64,000 nucleotides of DNA, taken from Anaeromassilibacillus senegalensis (GTDB taxonomy: Bacteria; Bacillota; Clostridia; Oscillospirales; Acutalibacteraceae). Below are positions 8,791-19,206 of the stretch, in pieces. Under the pieces are notes generated by a model. That model was not told where the DNA came from. It saw nothing but the letters and a program-made list of their open reading frames with translations, and searched no databases. The stretch is taken from the NCBI RefSeq assembly GCF_021531715.1, contig NZ_JAFBIT010000001.1, positions 620,001 to 684,000 of the forward strand, read 5' to 3'. Positions within the stretch are counted from its first letter, which is position 1. Every line of letters begins with the position of its first letter. Made by a program: the position numbers and the translations under genes.

Positions 8791-10080
8791 ATGAACTTAA
8801 AGGCAACAAACAAAACAGAGACCAACAAGTATGAGCTTGAGATTGAGATCTCCGCAGAGGATTTCAACAAGGCGATCGACGAGGTTTATAAGTCCGAGGG
8901 CAAGAAAATGACGATCCCGGGCTTCCGCAAGGGCAAGGCCCCGAAGGCGTTCATCGAAAAGTACTACGGCGAGTCCGTGTTCTTCGAGGGCGCGCTGGAC
9001 AAGCTGTATCGCCCGGCTCTGATGGATGCGGTCGAGGCTTCCGGTCTCGAGGTCATCAGCATCGGTCAGGCAGACATCACGGCGGTCAGCAAGGAAGACG
9101 GCGTCCAGATGAAGGTCACCGTCGTTGTGAAACCGGAAATCACCATTGAGGGCTATAAGGGTATTGAGGCGACAAAGAAGAAGGTCGAAGTCACGGACGC
9201 AGACGTCAGTGGCGAGCTGACAAAGGTTCAGGACAGAAACTCCAGAATGGTCACTGTCGACAACAGAGCGGCACTCACAGGCGACACCACGGTTATCGAT
9301 TTCGAGGGCTTCTGCGACGGCGTGGCATTTGACGGCGGCAAGGGCGAGAACTTCGAGCTTTCCCTCGGCTCCGGCCAGTTCATCCCGGGCTTTGAGGATC
9401 AGATCGTCGGTCATGAGGTCGGCGAGGAGTTCGAGATCAACGTGAAGTTCCCGGAGGAGTATCAGGCGGAGAACCTCAAGGGCAAGGACGCGACCTTCAA
9501 GATCAAGCTCCACGAGATCAAGCGCAAGGAGCTGCCGGTGCTCGACGACGAGTTTGCGAAGGATGTCAGCGAGTTCGATACGCTGGACGCATACAAGGAC
9601 AGCATCCGTGAGAAGCTCCAGAGCGACCGCGAGAAGGCTGCGGAGAGCGACGTCGAGAACCAGATTGTCGAGGCGCTCATTGAGAAGGTTCAGGGCGAGA
9701 TCCCGGACGAGATGTATGAGAACGAGGTAGAGGAGAGCATCAACAGCTTTGCTTACCGTCTCCAGTCTCAGGGCCTGAACCTCGAGACCTACCTCAAGTA
9801 CACCGGAATGGACACCGAGGCGCTCAAGGCGCAGTTCAAGCCGCAGTCTGAGAAGCAGGTCAAGGTAAGACTTGCGCTCGAGAAGATCGCAGAGCTTGAG
9901 AATCTCGAGCCGACCGAGGAAGAGGTTGAAGCGGAGTTTGAGAAGCTCGCGAAGACCTACGAGATGGAAGTCGACAAGATCAAGAACATCGTCGCTGAGG
10001 CGCAGGTCAAGGCGGATCTCAAGAACCAGAAGGCCGTTGACTTTGTCAAGGCAAACGCGGTGGTAAAGACCGAGGAATAA
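8791..10080 (+). CDS. tig: trigger factor
   Basis: This 429-residue chaperone has an N-terminal ribosome-binding domain with the loop PGFRKGKAPK (about residues 45-54), a central FKBP-type prolyl isomerase domain (about 150-245, GDTTVIDFEGFCDG and LGSGQFIPGFEDQIVG) and a helical C-terminal domain. It binds L23 at the ribosome exit and shields nascent chains. AGGATAGAAGG precedes the ATG. As in most Firmicutes it stands directly upstream of clpP-clpX-lon. Confidence 0.97.
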   Translation: MNLKATNKTETNKYELEIEISAEDFNKAIDEVYKSEGKKMTIPGFRKGKAPKAFIEKYYGESVFFEGALDKLYRPALMDAVEASGLEVISIGQADITAVSKEDGVQMKVTVVVKPEITIEGYKGIEATKKKVEVTDADVSGELTKVQDRNSRMVTVDNRAALTGDTTVIDFEGFCDGVAFDGGKGENFELSLGSGQFIPGFEDQIVGHEVGEEFEINVKFPEEYQAENLKGKDATFKIKLHEIKRKELPVLDDEFAKDVSEFDTLDAYKDSIREKLQSDREKAAESDVENQIVEALIEKVQGEIPDEMYENEVEESINSFAYRLQSQGLNLETYLKYTGMDTEALKAQFKPQSEKQVKVRLALEKIAELENLEPTEEEVEAEFEKLAKTYEMEVDKIKNIVAEAQVKADLKNQKAVDFVKANAVVKTEE

Positions 10081-10128
10081 TTTCGGAATTTACAGGTAAG
10101 TATATATAGGTAAATGCAGAGTTTTGTT

Positions 10129-10180
10129 TTCGCCCGCTGTCTTTTTCGGATAGCGGGCGAAGCAGAAGGATGCTTTTTTT
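10129..10180 (+). terminator. strong hairpin between tig and clpP
   Basis: TTCGCCCGCTGTC (10129-10141) pairs with GATAGCGGGCGAA (10149-10161), 13 bp with one G-U. It is followed by a small AGCA/TGCT stem and a T7 run ending near 10180. It could be a partial terminator limiting tig read-through or an mRNA 3'-end stabiliser; the T tract is offset from the main stem, so I am unsure. Confidence 0.5.
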
Positions 10181-10196
10181 GAAAGGAGTTTGTGCG

Positions 10197-10784
10197 ATGA
10201 GTTTGGTACCTTATGTTGTGGAGCAGACGAGCCGGGGCGAGCGTTCCTATGATATTTTCTCCCGACTGCTCAACGACAGAATCATCATGCTGAACGATGA
10301 AGTGAATAACACAACGGCTAGCCTCGTTGTAGCGCAGCTTTTATATCTTGAAGGTCAGGATCCGGATAAGGACATCAGCTTGTACATCAACAGCCCGGGC
10401 GGCGTCATCACGGCCGGCATGGCGATTTACGACACGATGCAGTACATCAAGTGCGATGTTTCCACGATCTGCATGGGCATGGCGGCGTCGATGGGCGCGT
10501 TCCTGCTGGCGGCAGGCGCGAAGGGCAAGCGCTATGCGCTGCCGAATGCGGAGATCATGATCCATCAGCCTTCCGGCGGCGCGCAGGGTCAGGCGACCGA
10601 TATTCAGATTCAGGCGGAGCGCATTCTGCAGATGAAAAAGAGCCTGAATACGATCCTCGCAGAGCGCACGGGCCAGCCGTATGAGACGATCTGCCGGGAT
10701 ACGGAGCGCGATAACTTCATGACGGCGCAGCAGGCTATGGAGTACGGTCTCATCGACAAGGTCATTGCAACGAAATCGAAGTAA
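10197..10784 (+). CDS. clpP: ATP-dependent Clp protease proteolytic subunit
   Basis: This 195-residue serine protease has the triad Ser98 (MAASMGAF), His123 (MIHQPSGG) and Asp172, matching the usual numbering exactly. It forms the tetradecameric chamber that works with ClpX, encoded 17 nt downstream. ATG 10197 is preferred because GAAAGGAGT lies 8 nt before it and [10 protein letters not shown] is the family N terminus; the frame's earlier ATG at 10170 has no support. Confidence 0.97.
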   Translation: MSLVPYVVEQTSRGERSYDIFSRLLNDRIIMLNDEVNNTTASLVVAQLLYLEGQDPDKDISLYINSPGGVITAGMAIYDTMQYIKCDVSTICMGMAASMGAFLLAAGAKGKRYALPNAEIMIHQPSGGAQGQATDIQIQAERILQMKKSLNTILAERTGQPYETICRDTERDNFMTAQQAMEYGLIDKVIATKSK

Positions 10785-10801
10785 CGAAAGGGCGTGAAGC
10801 C

Positions 10802-12124
<1,323 letters not shown>

Positions 12125-12137
12125 TGATCATCATACA

Positions 12138-12168
12138 GGCTGTGTAGCGAGATTCGAGCTGCGCAGCC
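12138..12168 (+). promoter_or_regulatory. hairpin in the clpX-lon gap
   Basis: GGCTGTGTAGC (12138-12148) pairs with GCTGCGCAGCC (12158-12168) over 11 bp including two G-U pairs, loop 9 nt. There is no T tract, so it is not a standard terminator; it may be a processing or stability element. Nothing else was seen in the 76-nt gap apart from the lon ribosome binding site. Confidence 0.4.
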
Positions 12169-12200
12169 TTGTCTGATTTATAAGGATTGGTATTAGAATT

Positions 12201-14618
12201 ATGAGCAAACCAACAAACAGCCCAGAGCTGAGAACAATGCCGGTTCTCGCTGTACGCGGGCTTGTCGTGTTTCCGGGCATGATGCTGCAGTTTGACATCG
12301 GCCGGAAGAAATCCGTTCTCGCGGTCAAGGCCGCGCTGGATGCAGATCGGCTGGTCTTTGTCGTCACGCAGACCGATCTCTCGGAGAACGAACCGACGGC
12401 GGAGGATCTGTATAAAGTCGGCGTGATTGCGAAGATCAAGCAGGTGGTGCATACGTCGGACGAGGGCATCAAGCTCCACGTCGAGGGCCTTTCCCGCGCG
12501 GAGATCATGGCGGTCATACAGGATGAGCCGTATCTGATCGGTTCGATTCTGCCCTGCGAAGAGGTATCCTTCCGCCAGAGCTACAAGACGGAGGCGCTCA
12601 ACCGGATCGCGCAGGAAAAGTTTGAAGAGTACATCCGCTGGTTCCGGCAGGTTCCGCCGGATATTTTGCTCGGCGTCATGCAGCAGAAGGACAGCGGCAA
12701 GCTGGCGGATTTTATCGCCGCGAATATTTCGCTCGATTTTGAGCAGAAGCAGTGCATTCTGGATGAGCTGCATCCGGTGCGCCGCATCGTGCGTCTGAAT
12801 GAAATTCTGAACGACGAGATTCAGGTCATGACGCTTGAACGCGAGATCTCGCAGAAGGCGCAGGAGCAGATGGATGAAAACCAGCGCGCCTACATGCTGC
12901 GCGAGCAGATGCGCGCGATTGCGAGCGAGCTCGGTGAGGAGGATAACCCGCAGGAGGAATCTGATGAGCTGCGCGCGAAAATCGAAGCGCTGCAGCTGCC
13001 GCAGGTTGCGCGGGAGAAGCTTCTGAAGGAATGTGACCGCTTTGCTAAAATGCCGTACGGCTCGCACGAGGGTTCCGTCATGCGCGTTTATCTCGAGACG
13101 TGCATCGAGCTGCCGTGGAACACCGCTTCACCGGAACGGCTCGATCTCGCGCGGGCAGAGAAGATTCTCAACCGCGACCATTACGGCATGCAGAAGGTCA
13201 AGGAGCGCTTTTTGGAGACGCTCGCCGTCCGAAAGCTTTCGGATCAGGCGACCGGGCAGATTATCTGCCTCGTCGGCCCGCCGGGTGTCGGCAAGACGTC
13301 GATCGCGAAGTCCATCGCCGAGGCAACCGGCCGCAAGTATGTGCGCGTCTCACTAGGCGGTGTCCGCGATGAAGCGGACATCATGGGCCATAGGAAGACG
13401 TATGTCGGCTCGATGCCGGGCCGCATCATGGCGGCGGTCAAACAGGCTGGCACGAATAACCCGCTGATTTTGCTCGACGAGATCGACAAGCTCGGGCAGA
13501 GCTTCAAGGGCGATCCGTCGGCGTCGCTGCTCGAGGTGCTGGATCCGGAGCAGAACAGCGCGTTTCAGGATCATTACATCGACCTGCCGTTTGATCTGAG
13601 CCATGTGCTCTTTGTCACAACCGCGAACGATGCGTCTGCAATCCCCGGTCCGCTTTATGACCGCATGGACGTTATCACGCTCGGCAGCTATACGCACGAT
13701 GAGAAATTCCACATCGCCTCGAAGTATCTGATTCCAAAACAGCTCAAAAAGCACGGCATCAAGGCGGCGCAGCTCAAATTTACGCCGAACGCACTGCACG
13801 CGATCATCGAAAACTACACGCGCGAAGCAGGCGTCCGCACGCTGGAGCGCACAATCGGCAGCATCTGCCGCAAGATCGCGAAGCGCATCGTGTCCGAGGA
13901 GGAGTTTAAGACTTATTCCGTCAAGATCTCCAACCTTGAGGAGCTGCTCGGCCCGAAGAAGTTCACAAAGGACAACGCCGATAAGCAGGACGAGATCGGC
14001 CTTGTGAACGGCCTTGCATGGACGAGCGTCGGCGGCGAAATGCTGCCGATTGAAGTCGCCGTCATGGAGGGCACAGGCAAAATCCAGCTTACCGGCTCGC
14101 TCGGCGACGTGATGAAGGAATCCGCGAGCGCAGCGCTGACCTGCATCCGCACCCGTGCGGATCGGCTCGGCATCGAGAGCGATTTTTACACGAAAAAGGA
14201 CATCCATATCCACGCACCGGAGGGCGCTGTGCCGAAGGATGGCCCGTCCGCTGGTATTGCAATGGCGACGGCGATCACATCGGCACTCTGTAAAGCGCCG
14301 ATCCTTCACAGTGTTGCGATGACAGGGGAAATCACTTTACAGGGACGCGTACTGCCGATTGGCGGTCTGCGCGAGAAGTCGATGGCGGCTTACCGCAGCG
14401 GCATCAAGACTGTGATTATCCCGCAGCAGAATGTGCCCGACCTTGCCGAAGTTGATCAGGTGGTCAAGGATCATGTGCAGTTTGTGCCGGTCCGCAGAAT
14501 TGATGAGGTGCTGCCGCTTGCCATTCCGTCACTTGTCGGATTGCAGAGCCGGGAGCCGGAGTCCAAAATCCACGTGGAGCAGCCGCAGCAGCGGCCTGTA
14601 CCCGTGCTGAGACAGTGA
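12201..14618 (+). CDS. lon: endopeptidase La (Lon protease)
   Basis: This 805-residue protein has the N-terminal LON substrate-binding domain (about residues 10-200), a coiled linker, an AAA+ module with Walker A GPPGVGKT (359-366) and Walker B ILLDEIDKL, and a C-terminal protease domain with catalytic Ser683 in PKDGPSAGIAMA and its partner lysine further on. It degrades damaged and regulatory proteins in the cytosol. TAAGGATTGG is the likely ribosome binding site. No CIRCE or CtsR-type operator was seen upstream. Confidence 0.97.
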   Translation: MSKPTNSPELRTMPVLAVRGLVVFPGMMLQFDIGRKKSVLAVKAALDADRLVFVVTQTDLSENEPTAEDLYKVGVIAKIKQVVHTSDEGIKLHVEGLSRAEIMAVIQDEPYLIGSILPCEEVSFRQSYKTEALNRIAQEKFEEYIRWFRQVPPDILLGVMQQKDSGKLADFIAANISLDFEQKQCILDELHPVRRIVRLNEILNDEIQVMTLEREISQKAQEQMDENQRAYMLREQMRAIASELGEEDNPQEESDELRAKIEALQLPQVAREKLLKECDRFAKMPYGSHEGSVMRVYLETCIELPWNTASPERLDLARAEKILNRDHYGMQKVKERFLETLAVRKLSDQATGQIICLVGPPGVGKTSIAKSIAEATGRKYVRVSLGGVRDEADIMGHRKTYVGSMPGRIMAAVKQAGTNNPLILLDEIDKLGQSFKGDPSASLLEVLDPEQNSAFQDHYIDLPFDLSHVLFVTTANDASAIPGPLYDRMDVITLGSYTHDEKFHIASKYLIPKQLKKHGIKAAQLKFTPNALHAIIENYTREAGVRTLERTIGSICRKIAKRIVSEEEFKTYSVKISNLEELLGPKKFTKDNADKQDEIGLVNGLAWTSVGGEMLPIEVAVMEGTGKIQLTGSLGDVMKESASAALTCIRTRADRLGIESDFYTKKDIHIHAPEGAVPKDGPSAGIAMATAITSALCKAPILHSVAMTGEITLQGRVLPIGGLREKSMAAYRSGIKTVIIPQQNVPDLAEVDQVVKDHVQFVPVRRIDEVLPLAIPSLVGLQSREPESKIHVEQPQQRPVPVLRQ

Positions 14619-14629
14619 GGAAGCGAATT

Positions 14630-15223
14630 GTGAATTTTCAATCGGTAGAATTTGAAGCCGCCGCCGGACGCGCGGATCAACTCAAAAAGTCGGATCTGCC
14701 CGAGGTTGTCTTTGCTGGAAAGTCCAATGTCGGCAAGTCCTCGCTGATAAACAAGCTCGTCAGCCGTAAGGCTTTGGCGCGCGTCAGCGCCACGCCGGGC
14801 AAGACGGCGACGATCAATTTTTTCAGACTGCCGGCGTGCCGTCTCGTTGATCTGCCGGGGTATGGGTATGCAAAGGTCTCGCAGAACGAGAAGCAGCGCT
14901 GGGCGAAGCTGATGCAGGGGTATTTTGATGATGACCGCCGCATCGCGCTGGTCGTCCAGATCCTCGATATGCGCCATGAGCCGACCGCGGACGATTTTGA
15001 TATGATTAACTTTCTGATCGAGCGCGAGCTTCCGTTTCTGGTGGTCTGTACAAAGTGTGACAAGCTGAATAAGACGCAGTTTGCGGCACAGGAAAACTAT
15101 TTTGCTTCGCTCTTCGACGAGCACGGAATCGAATTTATCCCGTATTCGTCGCAGACAGGCTTTGGTCTTGAGACGCTCAAGCAGCGGATTGAAAACGCTG
15201 TCTTGGGCTGCGCAGACCGATAA
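14630..15223 (+). CDS. engB: ribosome biogenesis GTP-binding protein EngB (YsxC)
   Basis: This GTPase is 197 residues from GTG 14630. G1 is AGKSNVGKSS, the switch region holds TPGKTATINFF, G3 is DLPGYGYAK and G4 is CTKCDKLNK; the TKCD form of G4 matches EngB (TKxD). It is needed for 50S assembly. I prefer GTG 14630 with TGAGGAAG upstream over GTG 14615, which overlaps the lon stop; the shorter form begins MNFQSVEFE like relatives. It is the conserved distal gene of the lon cluster. Confidence 0.95.
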   Translation: MNFQSVEFEAAAGRADQLKKSDLPEVVFAGKSNVGKSSLINKLVSRKALARVSATPGKTATINFFRLPACRLVDLPGYGYAKVSQNEKQRWAKLMQGYFDDDRRIALVVQILDMRHEPTADDFDMINFLIERELPFLVVCTKCDKLNKTQFAAQENYFASLFDEHGIEFIPYSSQTGFGLETLKQRIENAVLGCADR

Positions 15224-15258
15224 ACAGCAAATATCTTTTTGAAGGGAATGAATGAAAT

Positions 15259-16557
15259 ATGTTTGTATCCGATTGCCTGAGTGTGAACGAGAAGGGGCAT
15301 CTGACCATCAGCGGCTGCGATACCGTGGCGCTTGCCGAGCAGTACGGTACCCCGCTTTATGTGATGAGCGAGGACAAGATCCGCGATACCTGCAGACGCT
15401 ACAAGGCTTCGATTGACCGGTATTACGGGGGAAACGGCGCGCCGATTTATGCCAGCAAGGCGTTCAGCTGCAAGGAAATCTGCCGCATTGTCACGAGTGA
15501 AGGGCTGGATCTGGAGGTCGTTTCCGGTGGCGAGCTGTTCACGGCGCTTTCTGCGGGCGTGGATGCAAAGCACATTCACTTCCAGGGCAACAACAAATCG
15601 CTTCGGGAAATCGAATATGCGATTGAAAGCGGCGTCGGAGATATTGTTGTGGACAACCTGTCCGAGCTGTGCCGTATCGAGAAGATTTCCGCCGAAAAGG
15701 GCGTTGTGACGTCGATTTCCATGCGCATCAAGCCTGGCATCGACGCGCATACGCATGAATTTATCCGCACCGGACAGATTGATTCCAAATTCGGCTTTGC
15801 GCTGGAAACAGGCGAGGCTTTCGAGGCTGTCCGGGAAGCGGTTCGTGCGGAGCATGTCGAGCTGATCGGTCTGCACTGTCACATCGGCTCCCAGATTTTC
15901 GATAAATCGCCGTTTGTGCTCGCCGCAGAGGTGATGCTGGCGTTTTACAACAAGATCTATGCCGAGCTTGGCAAGAAGCTGACGCATCTCAATCTCGGCG
16001 GCGGCTTTGGCATCAAATATAAAGACGCGGATGCGGCGGTTGCGTATGAGGACTACATGAATGACGTCTCAGCAGCGGTGCATGCGTCCTGCGAGAAATA
16101 CGGGTTGACCATACCGAAAATCTACATCGAGCCGGGCCGCTCCATTGTGGGCGAGGCGGGCATTACGCTGTATACGGTCGGCGACATCAAGACGATCCCG
16201 CAGGTGCGTACATATGTGGCGATTGACGGCGGCATGTACGATAATCCGCGCTATGCGCTGTATCAGTCGGACTACACCTGTCTGATCGCGAACCGGGCCG
16301 ATCAGCCCGCAAATTTCAAGGCGACAATCGCCGGTAAGTGTTGCGAGAGCGGCGATCTGATCCAGGAGAACACGATGATCCAAAAGCCGGAGATCGGCGA
16401 TATTTTGGCGGTTCTCTCCACGGGCGCGTATAATTACTCGATGGCCTCGAATTATAACCGCAATGTAAAGCCGGCCTGCGTTATGATATGTGACGGCCAA
16501 TCGCGTGTCATCATCAAGGGCGAGACATACGAGGATCTGATCCGCAACGATCTCTAA
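15259..16557 (+). CDS. lysA: diaminopimelate decarboxylase
   Basis: This 432-residue fold-III PLP enzyme performs the last step of lysine synthesis. The PLP lysine is Lys67 in YASKAFS; the phosphate-binding glycine loop is GGGFGIKY; EPGRSIVGEAG and CCESGDLI complete the active site at the dimer interface. GAAGGGAATGAAT precedes the ATG. It lies 35 nt after engB, so it may share that transcript. No lysine riboswitch fits in this short gap. Confidence 0.96.
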   Translation: MFVSDCLSVNEKGHLTISGCDTVALAEQYGTPLYVMSEDKIRDTCRRYKASIDRYYGGNGAPIYASKAFSCKEICRIVTSEGLDLEVVSGGELFTALSAGVDAKHIHFQGNNKSLREIEYAIESGVGDIVVDNLSELCRIEKISAEKGVVTSISMRIKPGIDAHTHEFIRTGQIDSKFGFALETGEAFEAVREAVRAEHVELIGLHCHIGSQIFDKSPFVLAAEVMLAFYNKIYAELGKKLTHLNLGGGFGIKYKDADAAVAYEDYMNDVSAAVHASCEKYGLTIPKIYIEPGRSIVGEAGITLYTVGDIKTIPQVRTYVAIDGGMYDNPRYALYQSDYTCLIANRADQPANFKATIAGKCCESGDLIQENTMIQKPEIGDILAVLSTGAYNYSMASNYNRNVKPACVMICDGQSRVIIKGETYEDLIRNDL

Positions 16558-16586
16558 AAATTTTTTCGAATTTCTGTTTTTAGGTG

Positions 16587-16615
16587 TTTACTTTTTTGCT
16601 TTTGAATGCTAAAAT
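16587..16615 (+). promoter_or_regulatory. sigma-A promoter of the TrpR-like gene
   Basis: TTTACT (16587-16592), 17-bp spacer, TAAAAT (16610-16615). Confidence 0.6.
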
Positions 16616-16656
16616 AAAAAAGCAATTCAATCCATTAAAGGAAAAGAGGTTCGGTT

Positions 16657-16959
16657 ATGAATACAAAGCTGCACGATGAAAATGTGGATTTCCTGTTTGA
16701 CGCCATTCTGGCGCTCGAGAACCGAGAGGAATGCTATCGCTTTTTCGAGGATCTCTGCACGGTTCCGGAGCTGAAGGCCATGTCCCAGCGCATTGCCGTC
16801 GCGAAGATGCTCAGCAAGCGGCAGGTTTACAGTGAGATCGTCGCCCAGACCGGCGCTTCCACCGCGACCATCAGCCGCGTCAATCGTTCGCTGAATTACG
16901 GCAGCGACGGCTACACGCTGATCTTTGACCGGCTCTGGAAAAAGGAAAATAAGGAATAA
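16657..16959 (+). CDS. YerC/YecD-family TrpR-related DNA-binding protein
   Basis: This 100-residue protein is all helical, with the TrpR-like helix-turn-helix QVYSEIVAQTGASTATISRV (about residues 57-76) and the preceding LKAMSQRIAVAKML. This matches the YerC/YecD family, which has the Trp-repressor fold; the ligand and target genes are not known. AAAGGAAAAGAGG is a good ribosome binding site. Its stop codon overlaps the start of the methyltransferase (TAATGG), so the two are coupled. Confidence 0.88.
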   Translation: MNTKLHDENVDFLFDAILALENREECYRFFEDLCTVPELKAMSQRIAVAKMLSKRQVYSEIVAQTGASTATISRVNRSLNYGSDGYTLIFDRLWKKENKE

Positions 16960-17729
16960 TGGCTGGCTACGACGTATTTGCCAGATATTATGATGCCTTA
17001 ACCGCAAATGTCGATTATGCCGGCAGGGCGGCCTACCTTTCGCAGCTTCTGGAAAGGCTGGGCCACCGTGCTGGCTTAACGCTGGATCTGGCGTGCGGTA
17101 CAGGCAGCCTGACACTGGAGCTGCACAAGCTGGGCTTTGATATCTACGGCGTGGACAGTTCCGTTTCGATGCTCTGCGAAGCGAAGGATAAGGCATACGA
17201 TCTCGGCGCGGACGTGCTTTTCCTCTGCCAGAAAATGCAGAGCCTGGATTTGTTTGGCACGGTCGATACCGTGTTCTGCTCGCTGGACAGCATCAACCAC
17301 CTGCCCGGTGCGGAGCAGGTGCTCGAAACATTCCGCCGTGTCGCGTTTTTTATGAATGACGACGGCTGGTTTATCTTCGATGTCAATACGCCCTACAAGC
17401 ATGAGCATGTGCTCGGCAATCATGTATTCGTTTACGATCTGACAGACATTTACTGTGTCTGGCAGAACCGGTATAACCCGCAGGACAAGAGCGTTGCGAT
17501 CGCGCTCGACTTTTTTGAGCGACAGGGGAAGACGTACACGCGCAGCAGCGAGCGCTTTTCCGAGCATGTATACAGCGCGGAGGAGATCACCCAAATGCTG
17601 ACGCAGGCGGGCTTTGACCGCATTCAGATCTTCGGCGATATGCGCTTTGATGCGCCGAAGCCGGATGAACAGCGGCTGATTTTTGCCGCCCACATCACGA
17701 ATTCACAAAACGGTGTTTTCAAGGCATAA
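16959..17729 (+). CDS. class I SAM-dependent methyltransferase
   Basis: This 256-residue protein has the SAM-binding motif I LDLACGTGSLTLEL (about residues 44-57), the acidic residue GVDSS after strand 2, and the post-I MQSLDLF region. The family is common beside the YerC-like gene in clostridia. The substrate is unknown; nothing in the sequence separates small molecules from RNA or protein. It overlaps the upstream gene by 1 nt and is followed closely by hslO. Confidence 0.88.
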   Translation: MAGYDVFARYYDALTANVDYAGRAAYLSQLLERLGHRAGLTLDLACGTGSLTLELHKLGFDIYGVDSSVSMLCEAKDKAYDLGADVLFLCQKMQSLDLFGTVDTVFCSLDSINHLPGAEQVLETFRRVAFFMNDDGWFIFDVNTPYKHEHVLGNHVFVYDLTDIYCVWQNRYNPQDKSVAIALDFFERQGKTYTRSSERFSEHVYSAEEITQMLTQAGFDRIQIFGDMRFDAPKPDEQRLIFAAHITNSQNGVFKA

Positions 17730-17761
17730 AGCCTGAAATGCCTCGAAAGGAAGATTTTCTG

Positions 17762-18667
17762 TTGGACAGAATCATACGCTGCATCACGTCGAACGGCGCC
17801 CTGATGGCGTCTGCGATCGATTCCAGCGATACCATTTATACCGCGCAGAAGCTGCATAATCTGAGCGCCACGGCTTCGGCGGCGCTGGGCCGGCTGCTGA
17901 CCGGCGCGTCCATGATGGGTGCGATGCTGAAGCAGGAGCATGCAACGCTGACGCTCCGTGTCAACGGCGGTGGCCCGCTCGGAACCATGACAGCGATTTC
18001 GGACAGCCGCGGCAACGTGCGCGGCTGCGTCGACGCGCCGGAAACGGAGGTGCCGCTCAAGCCGAACGGAAAGCTGGATGTCAGCGCGGCGGTTGGCACG
18101 GACGGCCGTCTCGGTGTGATCCGCAATTACGGAACCGGGGAGCCGTATATGGGTCAGGTGGCCCTTGTCAGCGGCGAGATCGCGGAGGATATCACGAATT
18201 ATTATGCGACGAGCGAGCAGATTCCGACGGCGTGTGCGCTCGGCGTGCTGGTCGATTCGGAGTCAAAGAAGGTCATGCTTGCAGGCGGCCTGCTGATTCA
18301 GGTGCTGCCCGGCGCAGCGCCCGAGGATATTTCGAAGCTTGAAGAGAATGTCGCGAAGCTGGAGCCGGTTACGACGATGCTTGCGAAGGGCATGACGGTC
18401 GAAGATATGTGCCGTACCGCGTTAGAAGGCTTTGAGGTTGAGAAGCTCGATGAAATGCCGGTGCACTATGCCTGCACATGCAGCAAGGAAAAATATCTGA
18501 GCGTGCTCGCTACGCTGGAGCCGGATGAAATCGAGTCTCTGCCCACGCAGGACGGCAAAGCGGAAGCGGCTTGTCCGTATTGCTGCCGCAGGTACTACTT
18601 TACAACCGAAGAGCTGCACGAGCTGGCTGAAGCGGTGCGCCGCAGACGAGCAGACCTTGGACGGTAA
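17762..18667 (+). CDS. hslO: redox-regulated chaperone Hsp33
   Basis: This protein is 301 residues from TTG 17762. The C-terminal redox switch CTCS and CPYC (CxC plus CxxC) binds zinc when reduced; oxidation of these cysteines activates the holdase. I chose the TTG because GAAAGGAAG lies 9 nt before it and MDRIIRCITS is the family N terminus; ATG 17738 would add eight unconserved residues. It probably ends the TrpR-like/methyltransferase transcript. Confidence 0.94.
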   Translation: MDRIIRCITSNGALMASAIDSSDTIYTAQKLHNLSATASAALGRLLTGASMMGAMLKQEHATLTLRVNGGGPLGTMTAISDSRGNVRGCVDAPETEVPLKPNGKLDVSAAVGTDGRLGVIRNYGTGEPYMGQVALVSGEIAEDITNYYATSEQIPTACALGVLVDSESKKVMLAGGLLIQVLPGAAPEDISKLEENVAKLEPVTTMLAKGMTVEDMCRTALEGFEVEKLDEMPVHYACTCSKEKYLSVLATLEPDEIESLPTQDGKAEAACPYCCRRYYFTTEELHELAEAVRRRRADLGR

Positions 18668-18695
18668 TTTTTTGAAAAAACTTTGAAAAAAGGTA

Positions 18696-18724
18696 TTGAC
18701 TTTTTCGGTCTCGTGTAGTATTAT
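18696..18724 (+). promoter_or_regulatory. promoter of tRNA cluster
   Basis: TTGACT (18696-18701), 17-bp spacer, TATTAT (18719-18724), 45 nt before the tRNA-Val 5' end. Confidence 0.7.
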
Positions 18725-18768
18725 ATACAACGTCGCTGAGAGATGCAACTCAGGAAGCGATGCTGTAT

Positions 18769-18845
18769 GGGGGCATAGCTCAGCTGGTTAGAGCACCTGC
18801 CTTACAAGCAGGGGGTCATAGGTTCGAGTCCTATTGTCCCCACCA
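18769..18845 (+). tRNA. tRNA-Val (anticodon TAC)
   Basis: Acceptor GGGGGCA pairs with TGTCCCC, discriminator A, encoded CCA. The anticodon loop CTTACAA sits on a CCTGC/GCAGG stem. T loop TTCGAGT. Confidence 0.96.
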
Positions 18846-18851
18846 AAATGT

Positions 18852-18928
18852 GGCCCGGTAGTTCAGCTGGTTAGAACGCTAGCCTGTCACGCTAGAGGTC
18901 GACGGTTCGAGCCCGTTCCGGGTCGCCA
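18852..18928 (+). tRNA. tRNA-Asp (anticodon GTC)
   Basis: Acceptor GGCCCGG with CCGGGTC, discriminator G, encoded CCA. Anticodon loop CTGTCAC on a CTAGC/GCTAG stem. Confidence 0.96.
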
Positions 18929-18933
18929 CATTT

Positions 18934-19009
18934 GCCTCTGTAGCTCAGTTGGTAGAGCAGGGGACTGAAAATCCCCGTGTCATTGGTTCGATTCCGATCG
19001 GAGGCACCA
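18934..19009 (+). tRNA. tRNA-Phe (anticodon GAA)
   Basis: Acceptor GCCTCTG with CGGAGGC, encoded CCA. Anticodon loop CTGAAAA on a GGGGA/TCCCC stem. Confidence 0.96.
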
Positions 19010-19013
19010 ATAT

Positions 19014-19089
19014 GCGGACGTAGCTCATCTGGTAGAGCGCCACCTTGCCAAGGTGGAGGTAGCGAGTTCGAGCCTCGTCGTCCGCTCCA
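19014..19089 (+). tRNA. tRNA-Gly (anticodon GCC)
   Basis: Acceptor GCGGACG with CGTCCGC, discriminator T, encoded CCA. Anticodon loop TTGCCAA on a CCACC/GGTGG stem. Confidence 0.96.
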
Positions 19090-19092
19090 AAA

Positions 19093-19120
19093 GAAAAAGA
19101 CGCAACCGCGCGTCTTTTTC
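19093..19120 (+). terminator. terminator inside the tRNA cluster
   Basis: GAAAAAGACGC (19093-19103) pairs perfectly with GCGTCTTTTTC (19110-19120), 6-nt loop. It separates tRNA-Gly from tRNA-Cys and reads as a terminator on either strand. Confidence 0.85.
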
Positions 19121-19125
19121 AATAT

Positions 19126-19200
19126 GGTGACATAGCCAAGTGGTAAGGCGTGGGTCTGCAAAACCCTGATTCCCCGGTTCAAATCCGGGTGTCACCTCCA
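19126..19200 (+). tRNA. tRNA-Cys (anticodon GCA)
   Basis: Acceptor GGTGACA with TGTCACC, discriminator T, encoded CCA. Anticodon loop CTGCAAA on a stem from TGGGT/ACCCT. It lies 5 nt after a terminator with no promoter of its own visible. Confidence 0.95.
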
Positions 19201-19206
19201 AATAAG

